Of a stretch of DNA of 33,969 bases, positions 6,285-15,000 are shown one piece after another. A program made the translations under genes and the position numbers. Numbering within the stretch: the stretch's first letter is position 1; each line of letters opens with the position of its first letter. This stretch comes from Acidobacteriota bacterium (GTDB lineage: Bacteria > Acidobacteriota > Holophagae > Acanthopleuribacterales > Acanthopleuribacteraceae): positions 1 through 33,969 of the forward strand of contig JASJCB010000153.1 in assembly GCA_030066195.1 (NCBI GenBank). Reading direction: 5' to 3'. A model generated the notes under the pieces. It saw only the letters and a list, made by a program, of their open reading frames with translations, searched no databases and was not told where the DNA came from.

Positions 6285-8582
6285 TCATAGGTTGAGACCC
6301 GTATCGCGGATCAGTTCATTGACGGCCTCCGGACCGACCGCCGTTACGCCGAGCATCTGCCGTGCCTTATCGGGTTCATTGGTGAACAGCACACCGGAAA
6401 CCAGACCCTTATCGGATGCAAAGCACGGCGGGAAGCGTTGGGCCAGGTCAGCCCCAAAGGCAGTGAAATCAGCAATGCCTCGTTGCGATAGGTGCCGTGA
6501 TCCCAACAACATCCATATGCCATGGGCGCCTTTGGCGAGAAACTGTTCAAGGCGACGGGCAACGTGGCCCATGGTAAAGCGGTAATTGATCTCACCGGCA
6601 GGTTTGAGGAACCTCTTTTTCCCCGCGCCGGGGAGACGATAGGTATACATATCCAACCCGGCAGGACCGTAATAGCCCTGTTCAGCCAACAGGCGGGCAG
6701 CCTCTTTGCCGGCCAGGGGGATCAGCTTCCTGATACTGAGCCCGTTGGTCTCGTATTCCAGGTCACGGCGTCTGTCAGGGTCCATACCCGCGGTCATTCC
6801 ACCCAGCACAGTGCCCATATATTGCCCCCGCAAATCTGTAAAGAAACGGCTCGTCGAGACAACGCATTTCGATGTGCCGTCGCGATGAACCGTCAGTAAG
6901 GCTGAATAGTCGTCCACATCCAAAACCCAGGGTTCGACCAACATCTGACCGTGGTTGGCAAGCACCTTGTCGATCCATCCCTGTTCGGCCGCGGTCAAGG
7001 TCCGATCCGGCGCGAGGCGAAGCTGACCCATACCGGCGGTCCCGAACGGGTCTTTGAGGACCGTATTCAATTGAAGCTCACAGCCGATTCGTTCACGCCA
7101 TAGATCGATTTCCTGAATGGAAGTAACAAGGCCGCCGTCAACCATCTCCGGACCGAACGGGAACATTTCGAACCGTTCCCTGAGACGGCGACGTAGCTCG
7201 AGGATCCGGTGTTTGGCATAGAGCCCGGCAAATTGAGGATAGCTCCAACTGAGATCAGGCCAGCCTTCTTCCAGCTCAGTCTGTTGCGGTGAGATTCGTT
7301 TCTGGAGAGCCGACATACCGGGCGTCCATCCCCAGGGTCTGAGGCCGCCGACGATCCGATCCGCGAACTCTTTGCCGTCCAGTTTTCCGTCCCCGGTCGT
7401 GACGATCTCCGGTAGGGAAAGACCTCTTTGTTTCCAGTCTTTCAGGAAGGATTTACCTGGAGGCCGGGTGGTATAGAGAATGTCGGCCCGGTTACTCAAA
7501 AACATGGGCAAATTGGCCAGGTCGGCAACTGCCTCCCGGCGAGGTTTCGGTAAGGTTTTGTCTTCCCGGCCTCGACCCACCTCGATTTCACACATGGGGT
7601 TGTAAACCCAGACCCGCCTGGGGCGGCCCCGATGCTCCGTGAGGATTTCCATCTCGTCGATGAAGGCCGGTTCAAGCCCGGCACGCAGTCGTCCCTCGCG
7701 GTTGAAACCCAGGCCTTTGCCGCGGCTGGGCGTCATGGGCAGATGCAAACCCCCGGTGTAGGCTTCCCACTGACTGAGCTCAGGGTCACGCCGGCGATTG
7801 AACCATTTGACTCCCTGCTTTACGTGTTGAATTTCGTCTTCATAGACCTGTTCCATCACATCGCGGCTCCGGGGATCATCCACCTTCTGAAAGAGATTGA
7901 GATAGTGGTGGGCAAAATCCAGGTTGGCTTGCTCCAGGGTCAAACTCAAGCCGCACACATAGTCCATGGGCGTCTGCATGGTGCGAAAGTTGCGCCAAAA
8001 ATAATCACTCACCGGGACCGAGCCGAAATCGACTCCAAGCTGGTGCATCCGTTGCATGTAGAGCCGCATGTGCCGTTGTTCATCCAACATGGTTCGGGCA
8101 ATATCCATGCGAAAGCCGGGAGGTGAATCGACCATTTTCAAAAGCGCAAGGGCCATCAGTTCAAGGGCCATTAGTTCGTGATTGGCAAAGAAGTGCAGAA
8201 CCTTGCCGCGCTCGGAATCCAGATGCAGGTCTTTTTCCCGGGGGAAAGCCTCAGCGCCCTTTTTCTTGGAGCCAAAGGCCAGTTCCCGGGGCCGGCCCGG
8301 TTGCTCAGGCGCGCGGATCGATCCGGTCTGAGCTCGCAGCCAGTGACCCTTGTTTTCATCCTCAAACGATTCGGGGACAAACAGTTTATCTTCCAGTCGG
8401 TCGCTGAGCAGTACCTGTTTCGCAAACTCTTCGAGATTCAACCCGAGCTCCTTGGGGATGCGGTCAGTGACATCCCTCAAGACCATAGCATAATAAGTCT
8501 GATCGAACCCAGGCGCACTCAAAGGAGGCCGGTCGAAAACAGGGCCGCTTGTTCGGATGTCGTGGACAACTCGGCAGGCCAA
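6285..8582 (-). CDS. Ferritin-like (DUF455) / ATP-grasp fusion protein
   Basis: This protein has up to 765 residues. Residues about 48-260 match the DUF455 ferritin-like family: an N-terminal DRLEDKLFVPESFED, then a four-helix bundle with candidate di-metal ligands E136, E168-xx-H171 (DEQRH), E217 (LTLEQ) and E250-xx-H253 (DEIQH). Residues about 300-765 look like an ATP-grasp ligase: a HGQMLVEPWV strand, GYYGPAGLDMYTYR, and the metal-binding strand PAGEINYRFTMGHVARRL (E664, N666). ATP-grasp enzymes join a carboxylate to an amine or thiol through an acyl-phosphate; diiron ferritin-like domains often oxidise. The substrate is unknown. The start is uncertain: TTG 8582 has no clear ribosome binding site and an in-frame TGA lies two codons before it; ATG at residue 33 is an alternative that keeps the whole DUF455 domain. 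It lies 37 bp after the tautomerase gene, so the two are likely one operon. Confidence 0.75.
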   Translation of the reverse strand: MACRVVHDIRTSGPVFDRPPLSAPGFDQTYYAMVLRDVTDRIPKELGLNLEEFAKQVLLSDRLEDKLFVPESFEDENKGHWLRAQTGSIRAPEQPGRPRELAFGSKKKGAEAFPREKDLHLDSERGKVLHFFANHELMALELMALALLKMVDSPPGFRMDIARTMLDEQRHMRLYMQRMHQLGVDFGSVPVSDYFWRNFRTMQTPMDYVCGLSLTLEQANLDFAHHYLNLFQKVDDPRSRDVMEQVYEDEIQHVKQGVKWFNRRRDPELSQWEAYTGGLHLPMTPSRGKGLGFNREGRLRAGLEPAFIDEMEILTEHRGRPRRVWVYNPMCEIEVGRGREDKTLPKPRREAVADLANLPMFLSNRADILYTTRPPGKSFLKDWKQRGLSLPEIVTTGDGKLDGKEFADRIVGGLRPWGWTPGMSALQKRISPQQTELEEGWPDLSWSYPQFAGLYAKHRILELRRRLRERFEMFPFGPEMVDGGLVTSIQEIDLWRERIGCELQLNTVLKDPFGTAGMGQLRLAPDRTLTAAEQGWIDKVLANHGQMLVEPWVLDVDDYSALLTVHRDGTSKCVVSTSRFFTDLRGQYMGTVLGGMTAGMDPDRRRDLEYETNGLSIRKLIPLAGKEAARLLAEQGYYGPAGLDMYTYRLPGAGKKRFLKPAGEINYRFTMGHVARRLEQFLAKGAHGIWMLLGSRHLSQRGIADFTAFGADLAQRFPPCFASDKGLVSGVLFTNEPDKARQMLGVTAVGPEAVNELIRDTGLNL

Positions 8583-8619
8583 GTCTCAACGTGGCCGGAG
8601 GATGTGAACGCTCAACCCA

Positions 8620-8850
8620 TCAATGACCTTGCTCGCGGTACTGCCGCTCCCGCTCTGCCAGGGTCGGCTCCATATCAGTGAGCAGCTTACCGCCGACGGC
8701 CACGTTGTCGTAACTGTGCTCTTCGAAATGAATCACCAGGTGTTCGGCGGAAATGCCCGAACCGCGCTCAAACGCTTCCGTAAGCTCCTTAGCACAAGCT
8801 ACTTTCTTCTCTCGCGTCAAACGCGGGCTGTATACGACGATATGGGGCAT
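8620..8850 (-). CDS. Tautomerase superfamily protein (4-oxalocrotonate tautomerase-like)
   Basis: This 76-residue protein begins MPHIVVYSPRLT; removal of Met would leave the N-terminal proline that acts as the catalytic base in this superfamily. The helix EKKVACAKELTEAFERGSGI and the strand LVIHFEEHSYDNVAVGGKLL match the single beta-alpha-beta unit of small family members. These enzymes catalyse keto-enol tautomerisation, dehalogenation or decarboxylation of small 2-oxo acids; the substrate here is unknown. GAGGAGAGG precedes the ATG at 8850. The gene opens the minus-strand group with the DUF455/ATP-grasp gene and is divergent from the NRPS, with 225 bp between them. Confidence 0.85.
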   Translation of the reverse strand: MPHIVVYSPRLTREKKVACAKELTEAFERGSGISAEHLVIHFEEHSYDNVAVGGKLLTDMEPTLAERERQYREQGH

Positions 8851-9075
8851 GGCATCCTCTCCTCAAACGGTTACGGGAATTTTCCGATCTTCTGCCGGCC
8901 GACAACGCGGGTCCTCCGCCAGTATATCACCCGCTCGCCTACATGCGGCCGCCCGACACCCGCTACAGGTATCGGTCCTATTTTCGAGGATTCGTGACAT
9001 AATAATCCCATTCCGGGTCGAGGCCTTGTGCCTTGTTTTTTTGCATTTAATTCATATCGCTTCTGTGAGTAGGGC

Positions 9076-12000
9076 ATGATTTCCGTTACGAATTTGATGA
9101 GCATGCTGCGCGAGCGCGGCATTCGACTTTGGCTGAACGATGGAAAGCTCCGTTTCAAAGGCCCCCAGGGCGCCATGACGCCGGAGCTTTTAGCCGAGTT
9201 GAAACGTTTGAAACCTCAGATTATCGAGTTCATCCGAGGTATCGAGCCCGCTCACAAACCATTTCCCTCGGCGCCTCGCGACGGTAGTTCTCTACCGTTA
9301 TCCTTTGCACAGCAGCGCATGTGGTTTCTCAGTCGTATCAGCAATGCAAGCGCCGCGTGGCACACCTCCGCCGCCTACCGATGGCGCGGTCCTTTGCGCT
9401 TGGACATTTTCCGGCGCAGCTTGGAAACCATTATCGAACGGCATGAGGCGTTGCGCACCCGCTTCGAGGAAAAGGACGGCCTTCCTGTGGCCGTCATCGA
9501 ACCGCCGCAACCCTTTCGACCCGTGGTCATCGATCTCATCGGCCGCGGTTTAGGCCCTGCCGACCCGCTGATTCAGGACTTGATAAAAAACGAGCCGGAA
9601 AAACCCTTCGCCCTGGACCGATGCCCGCTGACCCGGGTGACCCTGGTCCGTCTTGCCGAAAACGACATGCTGGTTTTGATGACCCTGCATCATATCATCA
9701 CCGACGGCTGGTCCATGGGCGTCATCATCGGCGAGTTGGGCGCCCTCTACCAGACCCTTTCCCAAGACCCGGATCGGCCCGCCCCGCTTCCGCCCCTACC
9801 CGTGCAATATCTCGATTATGCCTATGACCAGCGGACCCGTTTGGACGAGGAAGGCTTGCAGCGAGAGCTGGATTTCTGGCGCGCACAACTGGCGGGCGCT
9901 CCACCTTTTCTGGAACTGCCCGTGGATCGTCCGCGCCCACCCGTTCAAACCTTCAACGGAGCGTCTCATAGGTTCCAGTTCGACCCCGCCTTGAGTCAAA
10001 AATGCCGGGAACTTTGCCGCGCTACCGGCGCCACGCCTTTTATCTTGCTTTTGTCCCTGTTCCAACTGCTGCTCGCCAAACTGAGTGGTCGCGAGGATGT
10101 CTGCGTGGGCACACCCGTGGCCGGTCGCACTCGAGTTGAGCTGGAGCCGCTGATCGGTTTGTTCGTGAATACCCTTGTCCTGCGCTCCCGTTTCGACGAC
10201 GCTCTTCCTTTCCGGGAATTCCTGAAACAGCGCAGGGAACAGGTGTTGGAAGTTTTTGAGCATCAGGAATTGCCTTTCGATCGGCTGGTGGAAGAACTGG
10301 CTCTGGCCAGGGACCCCGCCTACACGCCTGTATTCCAGGTTATGTTTGCCTTGCAGAACATGCCCGACAGCGCCATGGAACTGTCCGACGTGACCATGGA
10401 ACCGTTGCACAAACCCGTCACCAACGCCCCCTTCGATCTGATTTTGGAGTTGCAGGAAGGCGACGACCGGATCTGGGGCCTGTTCAGCTACAACACGGAC
10501 CTGTTCGACGAAAGCACCATCTCGCGTTTCCACCGCATGTACCGCCGGCTGGCAGTTTCGGCGGTTGCCGCCCCGGATACCCCGGTCAACCGATTGGCGC
10601 TGATCTCGGAGGAGGAGCGCCGCACGCTTTTGACCGACTTCAGCCGGGCCGGGGCAACGCATCCGATAGTCGAGACCGACTTCTGCACGGCCTTCCAGCA
10701 ATGGGCGAACAGGGAAATGACGGCACTGGTCATGGGTTCCGCCTCGGTCACCTATCGCTCACTTGAACAACGCCGCAACGCGCTTGCCCGACTTTTGAAG
10801 GAGCGAGGCCTGAAGCCCGGTGACCGTGTAGTGACCTGCCTGCCCAATTCGCCGGCAGCCGTAATCGCGTTTCTGGGGACCCTGGCCGCGGGCGGCGTCT
10901 ATGTGCCCGTGGACACCACCACCCCTGACGAACGCATTGCCTACCTGCTGGACGATTGTGCGCCCAAAATCATCCTGGCCAATGAGGAGAGCCCGGATTG
11001 CGTGTATAATCACGGCTTACCCGTTCTGAACCCCATGGTAACCCCGGCCGGCGAATCTGAACCGCCTCGGCCCGCCCCGAAGCAAACGGCCTATATGATC
11101 TATACCTCGGGCTCCACCGGCAAACCCAAAGGTGTGCCGGTGACCCACGCCAATCTGGCATATGCGATCCGGGCTTACGTAGAGGCCTGGAAGACGAAAC
11201 CGGGAGATCGCTGTCTGCAATTTGCATCCTTGAGTTTCGACGCCTCCCTCTTGGAATACGGTATTGCTTTAACTCGCGGGGCAATCCTCTACCTGGCCAA
11301 ACGCAAACAGTTGCTGGGCAAGGAATTGGATGCCTTCCTGCAGCACTGCAACATCACCCATGCCCTGCTCTCGCCCTCGGCCATGGCCGGCCTGACCGGT
11401 CCTTTCCCAAAGCTGAGGTTGTTGGCCACCGGCGGTGAAGCCTGCCCTGCCGAGTTGGTGCGGCGCTTTGCGCCCGGGCGGCGGTTTCTGAACGCCTACG
11501 GACCCACCGAGACAACCATTTGCGTGACCTTGTCCCAATGCAAACCTTCCGACCGGGCGCCCGCCATCGGTCGACCCCTGACCGGAGTCAGTACGATGAT
11601 TTTGGACCGGTCGGGTTTGGTCCAGCCACCGGGCGTGCCCGGTGAACTGTGTATCGGCGGTCCCTTCGTGGCCGGCGGTTATTACCGACGCCCCGCTTTG
11701 ACGGCAGAGCGCTTCGTACCCGATCCGTTCTCGCAAGTCTCGGGAGCCAGGATGTATCGAAGCGGCGATTTGACGCGGTTTCGGGAGGACGGCGAGATCG
11801 AATTTATGGGCCGTATCGATTTCCAGGTCAAGCTGCGCGGATTCCGCATCGAACCGGGCGAGATCGAAGCCTGCCTGGACGCGCTGGAACCGGTAGCCCA
11901 ATCCGTGGTGGTTTTGTTAAAGGAACCGGGAACCCAATTCCTGGTCGCCTACGTGCGGCCCGTTGAAGACAACGATCTGACGGACTCTGAACTGGTGCCG

Positions 12001-15000
12001 CTGCTGCGGTCCGACTTGCAGTCATCTTTACCCGATTACATGATTCCCGCCTTTTTTGTAGTGCTGGAGGCCTTTCCCTTAACACAGACCGGCAAGATCG
12101 ACCGTAAAGCCCTGCCCGCGCCCGATCGCGGCGAGATCCAGGCCGATCAAACACCGCCCCGAGATGCCATGGAAGAAGACATGGCGGCTATTTGGAGCAA
12201 TGTGTTGGGTATCGAAAACGTGGGCATTCACGCCAACTTTTTCGAAATCGGCGGGCACTCCCTTATGGCGACCAAGATCATGTCGCGAGTTCGCGAACAT
12301 TTCCAGGTAGACCTGCCCATCCCCACCTTGTTTTCCTCGCCCACGGTAGCGCTGCTGACCGAGGTTCTACGCGGTCGGCGGGGCGGTCACGATCAGGTAA
12401 CCGTCGCCATTGTCCCCTTTCCCCGGGACGATACCCCCATCCCCTTATCCTTCGCTCAGCAACGCCTGTGGTTCCTGGATCGATTGGTAGGTCCGTCGCC
12501 CACCTACAACATGCCCCTCCCCTTCCGTTTCAAGGGCCGGTTGGACGTCTCGATTATGGAACGCGCACTGGACGCCCTGGTGGAACGTCACGAGATCTTG
12601 CGAACCCGGTTCCCCATGCGCGACGGCGAACCTATCCAGGAGATCCTGCCCTACCGACCATCTGCACTGCCGCTCATCGACCTTTCCGGTTTGGCGAGCG
12701 ACCGGGAAACAACCGTCGCGGATCTGCTGCGAACCATGTCCGTACGTTGTTTCGACCTGGCCGGCGAAACCCCCTTCCGCGTCGCCCTGATGCGTCTGAG
12801 TCCCGCCGTTCACGTCCTGATGGTGAACAAACACCACATCATCAGCGACGGCTGGTCCATGCAGGTGGTGGGCGCAGAATTGGAAACCTTCTACCGGGAT
12901 TTCCTCTTCGATCTACACCCGACTCTACCGTCGCTGCCCATCCAGTACGCGGACTTCTCCCTATGGCAACGGGAACGCCTGGGCGAGGACGGTATGCAGA
13001 CACAGGCAAAATATTGGCAAAAGAAATTGAACGGTGCGCCGGCGCTGATCGACCTGCCGACCGACCGGCCCCGACCGCCGATCCAAACCAACAACGGCGC
13101 CGTCTGCCGTTTCCAAATCTCCGAGGAGATCACCGCCGCGCTGGCTCGCGTGGCAACCGAGACGGACGGCACCATGTATATGGTGCTTACGGCGGCATTT
13201 GCGGCGCTTCTGTCCAGGTACAGCGGCCAGGATGATGTGGTCATCGGCAGTGCGGTTGCCGGCCGGAATCATCGGGAGATCGAACCCCTGATCGGCTTCT
13301 TCGTCAATATGTTGCCCCTACGTTGCGAATTGGACGCCGATCCCACTGCCCTGGACCTGGTGCAGCAGGTACGCACAACTGCCCTGGACGCCTATGCCAA
13401 CCAGGACATCCCCTTCGAAAAGATCGTGGATTTGGTGCGCGCCAAACGAGACCCGAGCTTCACGCCCCTGTTCCAGGTCAGCCTTTCCTTTCAGAACGCG
13501 CCGGAGAAGCGGGATACCGGCGGTTGGCCCGGCCTGGAATTGGAACCGACCGGCGAATCCGGCGCTGTCGCCAAATACGATTTAACCCCGGCCTTCTTCC
13601 AGGTACCGGGGGACGGCATGATGGTCAGCGTGGAATACAATACGGACCTTTACGACGAAGGCACCATCCTCCGCTTCAACCATCACCTGACGACCATACT
13701 GACAGCATTTCCCGGCAATCCACCGGTTCGCGGCATCGACCTCATCTCGGAGGAGGAGCGCGAACAGCTACTGGTAACCTGGAACCGGGAACGAGCCGAG
13801 CAGGTTCCGATCCCTTTCATACATCAATTGATCGCGGCCAAAGCAGACGATCAGCCCAAACGGCCCGCCCTGGCCCCGGCCGGTCATCCGGAGATCCAAC
13901 CCCTCAGCTATGGTCAGATGTACAAACAAATCAGGGAACTGGCAGCGCTGCTTCAAGCTCAGGGTGTTCAACCGGATATGCCGGTACCGGTGCTGCAACC
14001 TCGATCCCTCGAAACGCTCATCACCTTCCTGGCCATTTTGGAAGCCGGCGGCGCCTTTGTGCCCATGGACCCGAGCCTGCCGAGCGAACGCCTGGTTTCC
14101 ATCCTGGAATCGTGCGGCGCCGAGTTGTTGGTAGCCGCGGGCGACCTTGCCGATGCACTGCCGCCCCACCGTGCACGCACGTTTGACCCAAAGCGGGCGC
14201 AGCCGAGCGCCTACGAGCTGCAAGCGCCGAACCTGCACGCGGATAACGCGGCCTACCTGCTGTTCACGTCCGGCTCCACCGGCAAACCCAAGGGCGTTGT
14301 GGTCTCTCACAGAGCCCTGGCCGCTTACTGTGTCGATATGACTGAACACTTCGAGTTGACGCCTGAGGATCGCATGTTCCAGTTCTCCAGCCTGGGTTTC
14401 GACGCATCGCTGGAGCAATGGGCCGTGCCGCTGGTCGCCGGAGCCTCGGTATTCATGAAAACCGGCGAACTGTGGGAAGCGCCTAAACTGGCTGAGGTCT
14501 TTCGTCAGGACCGGATTACCGCGGCCGAATTACCACCCGCCTACGCCCTTCCCGTCTTCGAGGAACTGGATGCCGCGGGCGTCACCGATCCCTTTCCCGA
14601 CCTGAAGTTATTGGGACTGGGCGGCGAGGCGCTCCCCGGGGCCCTGCTGCCGCTGTTCAAAAAGTTGACACACAACAAAGCCAGGATGATCAATGCCTAT
14701 GGACCCACCGAAACCACGGTGACGGCTGTCAGCAGGGTGGTGGACCTGGACGGCGATGTCGGTCGCGTTCCCATCGGTACCCGCCGCCCCAACCGCACCG
14801 TTTTCGTGCTGGACCGCAAAATGGAACCGACACCCACCGGTCTGCCCGGGCAACTGTGTATCGGCGGTCCCACGGTTTCCAGGGGTTACGTGGGCGCGCC
14901 CGCCCAAACCGCAGCGGTGTTCGTACCCGATCCCTACAGCGGCGATGCGGGGGGACGCCTCTACGCTACCGGCGACCTGGCCAGGATGAGTAACGCGGGC

